A stretch of DNA of 8,109 nucleotides from contig SMYQ01000009.1 in NCBI GenBank assembly GCA_007050885.1, positions 1-8,109 of the forward strand, given 5' to 3'. Positions 1 through 6,657 of the stretch are shown one piece after another (position 1 is the first letter of the stretch; every line of letters starts with the position of its first letter). Source of the stretch: Candidatus Bathyarchaeota archaeon. Its GTDB lineage: Archaea; Thermoproteota; Bathyarchaeia; 40CM-2-53-6; RBG-13-38-9. Below the pieces are notes generated by a model. The model had not been told where the DNA came from. It was given only the letters and a program-made list of their open reading frames with translations, and made no database searches. Position numbers and translations under genes: made by a program.

Positions 1-58
1 AAGCTTGTACTGTTATATCTTCAGGGGGAATGCCTTTGACAATAGAAACAGCAGACAT
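1..58 (-). CDS. N-terminal fragment of an unidentified protein, cut by window edge
   Basis: Only about 19 codons are visible, reading MSAVSIVKGIPPEDITVQA before the edge. This is the only minus-strand frame that stays open to the edge. The ATG at 58 is preceded by GGTG at 64-67 with a 5-base spacer. An in-frame GTG at 82 would add eight residues, but it has no SD. Many codons have the purine-any-pyrimidine pattern of coding DNA, more than on the opposite strand. It follows fibrillarin on the same strand after a 66-base gap, so it may be the third gene of the nop5 operon. The start resembles the 'xxVSIVKG' opening of DUF362-type iron-sulfur proteins, but 19 residues are too few to assign a family. 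A strong SD at 106-112 points to another frame (see findings), so the true start is uncertain. Confidence 0.4.
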   Translation of the reverse strand, partial: MSAVSIVKGIPPEDITVQA

Positions 59-124
59 GATAACACCATAGAAAGCGCGCACTATAGAGAATACGCACTA
101 TTTGACTCCTTTGTTAGCACGCGC

Positions 125-817
125 TTAACGTCCTAATGTTATCATGGCATGATCTTTATCGAATGGCTCAAGTCTGATGACTTCGGATACATGAAATCCG
201 CGGTTTTCAAGTATTTTAATTTCTTTTTTGAAAATATCAGTTGGTCTTTGTGTAACATCAATACTTCTTGATTTGATAGCAATGATTGCTCTTCCTTTTT
301 CCTTAAGGTATAAGTCTGCATTATCTGAGAGTAGTGTGGCTTGATTAGGTTGCGCTACATCAGAATATGCTGAATCGACAGTACGAACAAGTAATCTATA
401 TTCGACAGGTATTCTCGCATCTGCTAAAATTGGTCTAACATTAGAACGATTTCTACATACTTTCTCTATCAGATCTCTCATGCTTCTCTGTGAGAACTCA
501 ACAGCGTAAACTTCACCTGTTTTTCCTGTTATATCACTCACATGGCTGACAGTTGTTCCAGATGCTGCTCCAAGATAGAGTATTCTTTCTCCCTGTTTAA
601 TCGGTAGTTCATGCAGCCCTTTTTTTATTGCAGCAGCTAATTTACTTCTGTATGGATCCCAGATCCTGTATTCAATATCATCATGCTTTACTAACTCTTC
701 ACCATAAACACTTGTTCCAGGAACCATGTTTCTGGTTGCAAGTTTTTTTTGACCTCTTGTTTTCACGAGGAATACGTTTGGAAAAATCTCATGTTCGTGA
801 ACCTCGACTTCTGCCAT
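125..817 (-). CDS. flpA: Fibrillarin-like rRNA/tRNA 2'-O-methyltransferase
   Basis: This is the S-adenosylmethionine (SAM)-dependent methyltransferase of archaeal C/D-box sRNPs. It methylates the ribose 2'-OH of rRNA and tRNA at sites chosen by guide sRNAs, working with Nop5 and L7Ae. At 230 residues it has the usual length of archaeal fibrillarin. Residues 1-60 form the small N-terminal domain (NVFLVKTRG, ATRNMVPGTSVYGE). The Rossmann fold follows, with SAM motif I YLGAASGTTVSHVSD at 81-95, the acidic strand end VYAVEFSQRS at 103-112, the ADAR loop at 132-135, DVAQPNQA at 153-160, the lysine of AIKS at 182 and the C-terminal DHAM at 222-225. Asp153 and Lys182, conserved in the active site, are present. 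Small departures from the usual wording are SDVAQPN in place of ADVAQPD. The ATG at 817 has an AGGTGA SD nine bases upstream, inside the end of nop5, and overlaps nop5 by 29 bases, so the two genes are very likely co-transcribed and translationally coupled. Confidence 0.97.
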   Translation of the reverse strand: MAEVEVHEHEIFPNVFLVKTRGQKKLATRNMVPGTSVYGEELVKHDDIEYRIWDPYRSKLAAAIKKGLHELPIKQGERILYLGAASGTTVSHVSDITGKTGEVYAVEFSQRSMRDLIEKVCRNRSNVRPILADARIPVEYRLLVRTVDSAYSDVAQPNQATLLSDNADLYLKEKGRAIIAIKSRSIDVTQRPTDIFKKEIKILENRGFHVSEVIRLEPFDKDHAMITLGR

Positions 818-1988
818 ATCTCTTTTTCACCTGCGGTGCGGAAGGGTATTTTTTTTGGATTTCTAAAATTCTCTTTTCTATATATTCCACTAGTTGGTCG
901 CCTAAGAACTCACCGCCAAAAGTATCTATTCGGGCTGCTATCGAAAGCTTACTTGAAAGCACTCTTGCTATCTTTCCTCTTTGCCATTTGGGAGCAGTAT
1001 GTAATGATTGATGTTGGAAAATAATTCCATGTTTTGGTGGTCTTGAACCAGTTTTAAGAGATCTAAAGAGAGCTTTTTCTGCTCCTAACACTTGAATTGT
1101 GCTAGCGGGCATCATAGCTAGTCTTTCTAAGCTTCCAGCTATTGATATGATTCTGGCTGACATAAGTGGACCAAGGATTGCTGTTACATTTGGAGCAATC
1201 TTTTTCATTAGTTCTTCAAGAAATTCTTCAGTTGTGTTCCTAAGCTTAAACAGTTGGATGGTGTTTTTTGAGAGGCTTTGAAGTGTTTCCAAATCGCTTG
1301 AATTAGCAGAATAACCGATAGAATTCTCAGCTTTTTCAGATATCAATTTAGCTTTTTGTTCGGGTATTCCTTCAGATTCAAGTTTGTCAAGGTTATAACT
1401 TTCTCTATCACCCAAATCTGATACTAGTCTGGCATATGTTTCATGTTTATCTACCAGTTTTTCTAGTTCCGGAAAGTGTAATCCGTACCATTCGCGAATT
1501 CTACCAGAAAAAAGGTTTAACGTCTTATCTAGATCGTCGAGAGTCCGAATTGCTTGAATTGCATGCAGATCTTTCTTCTGGGTCTCAGATGTTATGGCTT
1601 CTTCTGCTATTGCAAGAGTGACCTTGCTCGTGAAATCCTGAAAATCTTGACGATCACCAAATCTCCCCAGTTTAACTGTAGTTACATCCAATTTTTCTCT
1701 GAATTTCTGAATTAAACTTGATTCATTGAATTCTACGCAACTGAAACCTTTAATCTTTGATATTTTAGAAGCCAGAATTCTATCTTCGATAAGAAATTCA
1801 TTATACTCTTTCTTCTGGAGTTCTTTAAGAAGTTGAGAAAGCTCTGATACAATTTCTCCTTTCCGAAGGCGGCGATATCTATCTGCAGCCTTCTTAGGAT
1901 CCTTTGAGAAAAATTTTCGTTCGATGATACTTCCTTTAGAATTAAGTGCAAATATTCCAACAGTAGTAATTACTAACGTAGATTTCAA
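789..1988 (-). CDS. nop5: Nop5 (Nop56/58-like) C/D-box sRNP scaffold protein
   Basis: This is the scaffold of the archaeal C/D-box sRNP. Its N-terminal domain holds fibrillarin, its central coiled coil makes the Nop5 dimer, and its Nop domain binds the L7Ae-sRNA kink-turn. The 399 residues show an N-terminal domain (about 1-115, opening LVITTVGIFALNSKG), a helical coiled-coil region (about 120-255) and a full Nop domain (about 266-360). The Nop domain includes APNVTAILGPLMSARIIS, the signature MMPASTIQVLGAEKALFR (292-309), KTGSRPPKHGIIFQH (312-326), WQRGKIAR (335-342) and AARIDTFGGE. The end is a short basic tail (VKKRYGRSRGSRT), less lysine-rich than in many archaea. The start is TTG at 1988, because a stop codon (TAG, 1991-1989) lies immediately before it in frame and a GGAG sits 8 bases upstream. 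It is the first gene of the minus-strand unit leading into fibrillarin, and it diverges from pyrD. Confidence 0.97.
   Translation of the reverse strand: MKSTLVITTVGIFALNSKGSIIERKFFSKDPKKAADRYRRLRKGEIVSELSQLLKELQKKEYNEFLIEDRILASKISKIKGFSCVEFNESSLIQKFREKLDVTTVKLGRFGDRQDFQDFTSKVTLAIAEEAITSETQKKDLHAIQAIRTLDDLDKTLNLFSGRIREWYGLHFPELEKLVDKHETYARLVSDLGDRESYNLDKLESEGIPEQKAKLISEKAENSIGYSANSSDLETLQSLSKNTIQLFKLRNTTEEFLEELMKKIAPNVTAILGPLMSARIISIAGSLERLAMMPASTIQVLGAEKALFRSLKTGSRPPKHGIIFQHQSLHTAPKWQRGKIARVLSSKLSIAARIDTFGGEFLGDQLVEYIEKRILEIQKKYPSAPQVKKRYGRSRGSRT
827..832 (-). promoter_or_regulatory. Ribosome binding site of fibrillarin, inside nop5
   Basis: AGGTGA on the minus strand lies 9 bases before the ATG at 817 and fixes that start. 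It sits within the last codons of nop5, so fibrillarin translation can begin on the nop5 mRNA without an intergenic gap. Confidence 0.8.
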
Positions 1989-1996
1989 CTAATCAG

Positions 1997-2000
1997 CTCC
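1997..2000 (-). promoter_or_regulatory. Ribosome binding site deciding the TTG start of nop5
   Basis: GGAG on the minus strand is 8 bases before TTG at 1988. Because TAG directly precedes that TTG in frame, this SD and stop together fix a non-ATG start. Confidence 0.7.
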
Positions 2001-2020
2001 ATGTTTCTATCGCTACATAG

Positions 2021-2028
2021 GATATAAT
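2021..2028 (-). promoter_or_regulatory. Candidate TATA box for nop5-fibrillarin
   Basis: ATTATATC on the minus strand resembles an archaeal box A. A transcript starting about 26 bases downstream (near 1999) would carry a roughly 10-base leader, which is short but places the nop5 SD at its very start. A second AT-rich candidate (GGTTTATTG on the minus strand, about 2051-2059) would give a longer leader. Assigned by eye only. Confidence 0.35.
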
Positions 2029-2082
2029 TGAAAGATAATTTTAGCAGAATCAATAAACCTTTTCTGTTGATTCTCCCACAAT

Positions 2083-2091
2083 CATTTAATC
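2083..2091 (+). promoter_or_regulatory. Weak candidate TATA element for pyrD
   Basis: CATTTAATC lies about 50 bases before the pyrD ATG, and a start about 26 bases downstream would leave a leader of about 25 bases holding the SD. It matches the archaeal box A only loosely. It shares the 149-base divergent region with the nop5 promoter, and no operator-like repeat was seen between them. Confidence 0.25.
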
Positions 2092-2124
2092 CAAAAAAGA
2101 GCAGTAAGCTCTCAAATATTTCAA

Positions 2125-2130
2125 AGAGGA
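2125..2130 (+). promoter_or_regulatory. Ribosome binding site of pyrD
   Basis: AGAGGA ends 7 bases before the ATG at 2138. It selects this ATG over the out-of-frame ATG at 2134, which is only 3 bases from the SD. Confidence 0.65.
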
Positions 2131-2137
2131 TCAATGA

Positions 2138-3055
2138 ATGGATTCAAAGATCAATATATCAAGTCAAATAGGCAAATTGGAACTTAGAAATCCATTCATC
2201 TTGGCTTCAGGGACTCTAGGAATCTCTGGAACTATGTTAAAGCATATCGCGCAAGAAGGAGCAGGAGCTGTCGTAACCAAATCTTTTAGCCTAAACGCAA
2301 GAGAAGGGTATCCAGGGCCTGTAATGACTGAGGTTACCGGTGGGTTCCTGAATTCTATGGGACTGCCAAATCCAGGAGCTGAAGCTATGAAAACTGAAAT
2401 CCAAGAAGCCAAGAAAAGTGGAATACCTATCATCGCAAGCATTTTCGGTTTTAACGAGGACGAATATGCACAGGCTGCTTCATTCGCTGACAAGGCTAAA
2501 GCAGACGCATTGGAGTTGAATGTCTCATGTCCACATGTAGAACAGGTTGGGGTCGAGATCGGTTTAAATCCTGAATTGTTGAAAAAAGTAACAAGCGCTG
2601 TGAAAAAAAGTTTTCAGGGCCCAATTATAGTCAAATTATCCCCAAATGCTCAAGATGTTGTTGAGATAGCAGAGGCTGCAGCTAATGCAGGCGCTAACGC
2701 CCTTACAGTTAGTAACACAATGAAGGGTATAGCTATCGATATTGAAACAAGGAGACCAATACTTGGAGGAAAGTTCGGAGGGCTATCAGGACCTGCCCTA
2801 AAACCAATCGCGTTAAGATGCGTTTTTCAAATTTATGAAAAAATTGCCTTGCCGATAATTGGCTGTGGAGGAATAACCTGTTGTAGAGATGTTATTGAAT
2901 TTCTTCTGGCAGGAGCTTCAGCTGTACAGATTGGTACGGCAATCGTCTATAATGATATTGGCGTATTCAAAGAATTAGCTGAGGACCTAATATGTTACAT
3001 GTCCAAACATAATAACCAGAAACTTGAGGAATTAATTGGAACTGCTCATGTATGA
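2138..3055 (+). CDS. pyrD: Dihydroorotate dehydrogenase, class 1B catalytic subunit
   Basis: This FMN flavoprotein oxidises dihydroorotate to orotate in pyrimidine synthesis; it is cytosolic. The 305 residues give a complete TIM barrel. Visible motifs are NPFILASGTLG (18-28), the FMN/substrate lysine in VVTKSFS (Lys48), the substrate loop LNSMGLPNPG (71-80), ALELNVSCPHV (124-134) with the likely catalytic Cys131, VKLSPN (165-170), TVSNT (190-194), GGLSGPALKP (214-223) and the phosphate-binding end IGCGGI...AGASAVQIGTA (241-268). The catalytic base is Cys rather than Ser, and there is no N-terminal membrane helix, which excludes class 2. Length and motif wording fit class 1B (PyrDB), which normally pairs with the FAD/2Fe-2S subunit PyrK to pass electrons to NAD+. 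No pyrK is in the window. CGGITCC near the phosphate site has an unusual cysteine cluster (Cys243, 248, 249). The gene appears monocistronic. Confidence 0.95.
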   Translation: MDSKINISSQIGKLELRNPFILASGTLGISGTMLKHIAQEGAGAVVTKSFSLNAREGYPGPVMTEVTGGFLNSMGLPNPGAEAMKTEIQEAKKSGIPIIASIFGFNEDEYAQAASFADKAKADALELNVSCPHVEQVGVEIGLNPELLKKVTSAVKKSFQGPIIVKLSPNAQDVVEIAEAAANAGANALTVSNTMKGIAIDIETRRPILGGKFGGLSGPALKPIALRCVFQIYEKIALPIIGCGGITCCRDVIEFLLAGASAVQIGTAIVYNDIGVFKELAEDLICYMSKHNNQKLEELIGTAHV

Positions 3056-3145
3056 AAACTGGCTTAAATCATTCTTAAGACATTGTTGAATATCAAACAT
3101 CAGTTATAGAGTGTTCAAGTAACATAATATTACAAATCCGAATGG

Positions 3146-3153
3146 CTTATATC
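3146..3153 (+). promoter_or_regulatory. Candidate TATA box for atpI
   Basis: CTTATATC in the 136-base gap after pyrD is the best archaeal box A match in this stretch. A start about 26 bases on (near 3175) would leave a leader of about 15 bases to TTG 3192, 30 to TTG 3207 or 50 to ATG 3225. It suggests that atpI is transcribed apart from pyrD. Confidence 0.45.
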
Positions 3154-3191
3154 AAATATTATTTCAAACTAAGCCAAAATCAAATTTTAAG

Positions 3192-4961
3192 TTGGTAGCC
3201 TATAACTTGCTCAAAACCCAGTCTATGACCAAAGCAAGAACCTACTTTCACGAAGAGTATGCAGATAAAGTATTAATTAAGATCATCGAGGCTGGGATAT
3301 TACATCTAACAAATTCAATGGAGACCTTTAGGAGTTTTGAACCTCAAGTAAGGGCGGTTGAACCATCAGATAAGCTATTTAGAGTCACTTCGATAATCTC
3401 GCGGCTTTCAGAATTTTTATCACATATTAATCTAAACGACTTTACCTCTCCAACATCTGAAATCGAGGTATTGAGAGAGGAAGAGATTGACGCCATTGAC
3501 AGCGAGCTCAGAAAAGTTGAAGAAACCTATTCCTCCATGGGAGAAGATCTCGAAGAATATGAACGAAAGAAAAGACTTTCAGACATTTCCAAAAAATATG
3601 GAGAGCGAATTGTTCATTGGAATCATCAACTAAAATTGACACGATTAGTTGAAGAAGCTAAATCCAAAGCTGCCAGAACAAATAAGACCCTAATAATTGA
3701 AGGATGGATTCCAACCAATAGAAGAAAAGAATTCACCGAAGCTGTTGAAAAAGGAGCAGAAGGATATTCGGCAATACTATTTATGGATCCAGTTAACGAA
3801 GCTTCAAAAAAATGTGAAATAGATGAAATGCAAAGTAACGAGGCCAAACATGGACCTGATCGATATCCTCACGCGTCTGAGTGCTTTGAGACACCACCAA
3901 GCATGATAAAGAATCCAAAAATAGCATACGTTTATGAAAAAATCGTTACAGGTTTTGGTCTACCCAATTACTACGAAGTAGATCCAACTATTTTTATGAT
4001 AATATCATTCCCAGTAATCTTTGGATTAATGTTTGGAGATGTTGGCCATGGGCTTCTTCTTCTTTTTTTCAGTGTTCTCCTTTATTTCATCAATAAAAAA
4101 GGTATTGAGACTTCTGAACTCTTCGAATACATGCTAAAGGGGTCTCCTCTACTAATAATGTGCTCCGTAGCGGCAATATTCTTTGGATTCTTATATGGCG
4201 AACTTTTTGGTTCAGAGCTATACTTTCACATTCTTGATCATAATATTCATGAAATGTTTGGATTGAGCATTCTAGAAATAGTTGAAGGGTCTTCACATGC
4301 ACTTGAAAGTGTGTTGACAGAAATTGCAGGCTTTTCTATACCAATTCCATTCCCTTTTAGTCCATTCGATAATCCAATGCTCCTGCTGTTAATATCATTG
4401 TATGTAGCTATTATCCAGATTACTTTTGGACTTATACTTGGATTGATTAATGAACTTCGAAAAGGTAATGTCAGGGAGGCGATTCTTGGGCCCGGTCTAT
4501 GGCTTTGGTTTTACTCAAGTTGTGCTTATTTATTTCTTAGATATAAATCAGAATTACTAACTGTCGTTTTTCAGCGTGCAGACATTCTTGCTATCTACAT
4601 TATTCTACCGGCACTCGTTATGATAATAACCAGAACTGCCGTTCATGGAATGGATGGTTTCGGACATGCTCTCGAATCTTTAATCTCCTCACTTTCAAAT
4701 TCAATTTCTTATGGTAGAATCTTGGCTCTGGCACTGACGCATGGAGCTTTCAGTAAACTTCTATTAATGTTCCTCGAATTTGAGGGTACAGTAATGGTAA
4801 TAATCGGCTTCATAATGTGGGCGTTCTTCACATTTCTTTTAATTATCTGCTTTGAGGGACTATTATCTTTCATTCAAACTCTAAGGCTTCACTGGGTAGA
4901 ATGGTTTTTGAAATTCTATTCAGGTGATGGTTATGAGTATAAACCCTTAGCGATCAAATAG
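3192..4961 (+). CDS. atpI: A/V-type ATP synthase subunit I (a-subunit homologue)
   Basis: This is the membrane stator subunit that forms the ion half-channels against the K ring and anchors the peripheral stalks. It has 589 residues, at the short end for the family. The N-terminal half is soluble: an opening like MTKARTYFHEEYADKVLIK, a helical coiled coil (about 90-165, rich in E, K and R) and the family motif IIEGWIP with Trp172. About seven or eight membrane helices follow from about residue 265, including FGLMFGDVGHGLLLL (276-290), FFGFLYGELFG, LLLISLYVAIIQITFG and ILPALVMII. SISYGRILALALTHG contains Arg509, matching the arginine essential for proton transfer in Vph1-type subunits. The end matches the family pattern (QTLRLHWVEWFLKFYSGDG). 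The start is uncertain. TTG 3192 is the longest frame, TTG 3207 gives LLKTQSMTKA, closest to the usual 'MLKPxxMxKVRI' opening, and ATG 3225 is the first ATG. None has a clear SD. The gene converges on atpK with only 57 bases between stops. Confidence 0.95.
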   Translation: MVAYNLLKTQSMTKARTYFHEEYADKVLIKIIEAGILHLTNSMETFRSFEPQVRAVEPSDKLFRVTSIISRLSEFLSHINLNDFTSPTSEIEVLREEEIDAIDSELRKVEETYSSMGEDLEEYERKKRLSDISKKYGERIVHWNHQLKLTRLVEEAKSKAARTNKTLIIEGWIPTNRRKEFTEAVEKGAEGYSAILFMDPVNEASKKCEIDEMQSNEAKHGPDRYPHASECFETPPSMIKNPKIAYVYEKIVTGFGLPNYYEVDPTIFMIISFPVIFGLMFGDVGHGLLLLFFSVLLYFINKKGIETSELFEYMLKGSPLLIMCSVAAIFFGFLYGELFGSELYFHILDHNIHEMFGLSILEIVEGSSHALESVLTEIAGFSIPIPFPFSPFDNPMLLLLISLYVAIIQITFGLILGLINELRKGNVREAILGPGLWLWFYSSCAYLFLRYKSELLTVVFQRADILAIYIILPALVMIITRTAVHGMDGFGHALESLISSLSNSISYGRILALALTHGAFSKLLLMFLEFEGTVMVIIGFIMWAFFTFLLIICFEGLLSFIQTLRLHWVEWFLKFYSGDGYEYKPLAIK

Positions 4962-5018
4962 CTTGGAATCCAACATTGATTGTCAGAATGTATCTTATAC
5001 GCTGAAAGCCAATATGTC

Positions 5019-5333
5019 TTAAGCCATCATAATCATAAAGGCTATGACTAATCCATAAATTGCGATAGCTTCTATGAATACAATATAAATTAACGATTTG
5101 CTGAAAGTTTCAGGTTTCTCTGCCATGGCACCAATTGCTGCTGCGCTTGCAGTACCCATGCCTACTCCAGCGCCTAATCCGGCTAGACCTATAGCCATTC
5201 CTGCGCCAATCATTTTATACCCTACTGTTGTGGTAGCTTCATCTTCCTCATTTTGAGCATAAACGAAACCTGTTACTAGCATAGATATTCCAATTACTAA
5301 GAAGAATAGAGTTAATGTCTTGTGAATTCTCAT
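5019..5333 (-). CDS. atpK: A/V-type ATP synthase subunit K (proteolipid c)
   Basis: This subunit forms the membrane rotor ring that carries the translocated ion. The 104 residues hold a signal-peptide-like start (about 1-26: basic MRIHK, hydrophobic core, cleavage plausible after VYA), a short acidic linker (QNEEDEATTT), and then one helical hairpin. Helix 1 is glycine-rich (GAGMAIGLAGLGAGVGMG, 43-60), the loop is GAMAEKPE (68-75), and helix 2 is LIYIVFIEAIAIYGLVIAFM with the ion-binding Glu88. This is the single-hairpin form with one carboxylate per hairpin, which suits ATP synthesis, unlike the fused V-type proteolipids. No glutamine is seen in helix 1 and Ala follows Glu88, so the polar Na+ ligands are not obvious and proton coupling is the simpler inference. 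ATG at 5333 has a strong GAGGAG 6 bases upstream. It lies 88 bases downstream of atpC on the same strand, probably in one unit. Confidence 0.96.
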   Translation of the reverse strand: MRIHKTLTLFFLVIGISMLVTGFVYAQNEEDEATTTVGYKMIGAGMAIGLAGLGAGVGMGTASAAAIGAMAEKPETFSKSLIYIVFIEAIAIYGLVIAFMIMMA

Positions 5334-5339
5334 TAGTAA

Positions 5340-5345
5340 CTCCTC
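5340..5345 (-). promoter_or_regulatory. Strong ribosome binding site of atpK
   Basis: GAGGAG on the minus strand is 6 bases before the ATG. It is the strongest SD among the ATP synthase genes here except that of the small gene at 6658, in keeping with the many proteolipid copies needed per enzyme. Confidence 0.8.
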
Positions 5346-5421
5346 TAATTGCAGGCAGTAGATTCTTCTTCGTCTCTTTAATAACTATTACCTATGTGTG
5401 ATAGGGCAACAATTATTTTGA

Positions 5422-6498
5422 TTATTCGCTGTTCCATCGAGGAATAGATAGCAGTAGACGATGTAATATGTTCGCTTGGATCCTTTCTCTTTTACCCATA
5501 ATTATTGTACGAACATCCATAGCTTCAAAGAATTTCAAATAGAGAAATGCGATGATTGGTCCAACACCAAAAGGGTAGCCTAAAAATGTCTTGGAACATC
5601 TTTCTACTAACAATCTTTTTAGGGTAATCTCTAGAGGAAGTAAGGTTTGTTTGTTTTCGCATTCAGTTATGACTTTCGAAATGGGCTCTCCATATTGGCC
5701 TACGGACAAAACATGCATTGATTCGTTAGTGGTCGCAGCTTCAAGAGCTGTATCAAACTCTTTATTCAATTTATATTGTATGGGAATAACTAATTCGCTA
5801 AGAGTTGAAAAGCTCATTCCCAAGTTTTTGCCTCTTAACATCAGATTAATATTTGTAATGTCGATCTCAGTTCCAACAATATCGCGGGTAGCATCTTTAT
5901 CTAGGTTGTCAAGTCTTGTCACGATGTTCCATAAAGAATCCAAATAGAATTTGTCGCCAAGCATTTCAACGGGGAGTGTAGACTTCTTTTCTTCGCATTC
6001 TGGAAGTACCTTAAGAGCAATTTCTCTAATTTTCGAATCAGGAATATCTGAAAATAGTTGATGAAGATCTTTGCATTTTAAAAGATCCAGAATGTATTCA
6101 GATGTGTATCTTCCTATCGGTATTATGAGTTGAGTTGATTTTTCTGGTAGAGCTCGAGAAAAAATGAATCTCATAATCATCTTCAAGCAGGAAAATTCAT
6201 GTCTCTTTAAGATTATTTCAAAAATTTGATTTGCTTCGTCAGTAGTTTTCATGTTGATTAATTCTTGAAGGATACGGTAGTAATCTTGGAAGATTGTTGA
6301 ATCTAACATGATGAGATCAAATTTTTTTCCTGGATGCTCGAAAAGATAGTTCGAATATGATGTATCTGCCAGAAGACGAATTACATCATTTTCATCTTTA
6401 GCCTTTAGAAGAGTTTCATAAATGTCGGCGCTAAGCAGTCGGGATCGTAAAGCCCTGATATAAGTAGTTGAATATGCGTATTGATCGGCTCTTGACAT
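5422..6498 (-). CDS. atpC: A/V-type ATP synthase subunit C (V-ATPase d / AC39 family)
   Basis: This is the funnel-shaped adaptor that links the central shaft (D/F) to the K ring at the cytoplasmic membrane face. At 358 residues it has the family length. The protein is all helical, built of three repeats, with no membrane helix. Visible family marks are the opening YAYSTTYIRALRSRLL (7-22), VIRLLADTSYSNYL (39-52), the EIDITNINLMLRGK block (211-224) with the conserved Glu, Asp, Asn and Arg, and the C-terminal GYPFGVGPIIAFLY (307-320) followed by EAMDVRTIIMGKRE (325-338). ATG at 6498 has only a weak GGT 6 bases upstream. A CTTTATG box about 27 bases before the start would allow a nearly leaderless transcript. 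It is followed by atpK on the same strand. The plus-strand gene at 6883 encodes a divergent relative, and this copy keeps the canonical residues. Confidence 0.93.
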   Translation of the reverse strand: MSRADQYAYSTTYIRALRSRLLSADIYETLLKAKDENDVIRLLADTSYSNYLFEHPGKKFDLIMLDSTIFQDYYRILQELINMKTTDEANQIFEIILKRHEFSCLKMIMRFIFSRALPEKSTQLIIPIGRYTSEYILDLLKCKDLHQLFSDIPDSKIREIALKVLPECEEKKSTLPVEMLGDKFYLDSLWNIVTRLDNLDKDATRDIVGTEIDITNINLMLRGKNLGMSFSTLSELVIPIQYKLNKEFDTALEAATTNESMHVLSVGQYGEPISKVITECENKQTLLPLEITLKRLLVERCSKTFLGYPFGVGPIIAFLYLKFFEAMDVRTIIMGKRERIQANILHRLLLSIPRWNSE

Positions 6499-6604
6499 GG
6501 TTTACCATCTATCTTAGATTGTCATAAAGATTACAATAAGCTGTATGAGTGATTACTTTCAATATCTTAAATCTTGCCAACAAATTAAGAAGTCTTGAAG
6601 AAAA

Positions 6605-6611
6605 ATAAATA
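6605..6611 (+). promoter_or_regulatory. Candidate TATA box for the small-membrane-protein / C-like unit
   Basis: ATAAATA lies in the 159-base divergent gap between atpC and the gene at 6658. A start about 26 bases downstream would give a leader of about 25 bases carrying the SD at 6644. A possible box for the opposite gene (CTTTATG on the minus strand, 6523-6529) lies in the same gap. By eye only. Confidence 0.3.
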
Positions 6612-6643
6612 GTATAGATAAAGAGGATTTCAAAGCAAGTAAA

Positions 6644-6650
6644 GGTGGAG
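6644..6650 (+). promoter_or_regulatory. Ribosome binding site deciding the TTG start at 6658
   Basis: GGTGGAG ends 7 bases before TTG 6658. It supports that TTG over the in-frame ATG at 6673, which would be 22 bases away from the SD. Confidence 0.75.
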
Positions 6651-6657
6651 AATAAAA

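Noticed and set aside
2..136. Plus-strand frame open from the left edge to 136, and another from 3 to 71, as possible 3' ends of a convergent gene
   Set aside because: The first overlaps the end of fibrillarin and has no family-like sequence. The second is codon-aligned antisense to the edge gene, with fewer coding-type codons. The minus-strand reading has an SD and is preferred, though not certain.
628..1011. 127-codon plus-strand open frame, with a second plus frame at 749-1024
   Set aside because: Both lie antisense to the well-supported fibrillarin and nop5 genes; the composition (Phe, Leu, Ser and Cys rich) is that of a shadow frame.
2164..2493. 109-codon minus-strand open frame
   Set aside because: Fully antisense to pyrD, whose motifs run through this stretch; no SD or family pattern.
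3063..3079. CTTAA / TTAAG inverted repeat after pyrD as a terminator
   Set aside because: The stem is only five AT-rich base pairs with no following T run, so it is expected by chance in this DNA.
5591..5947. 118-codon plus-strand open frame
   Set aside because: Antisense to atpC, which has conserved family residues across this span.
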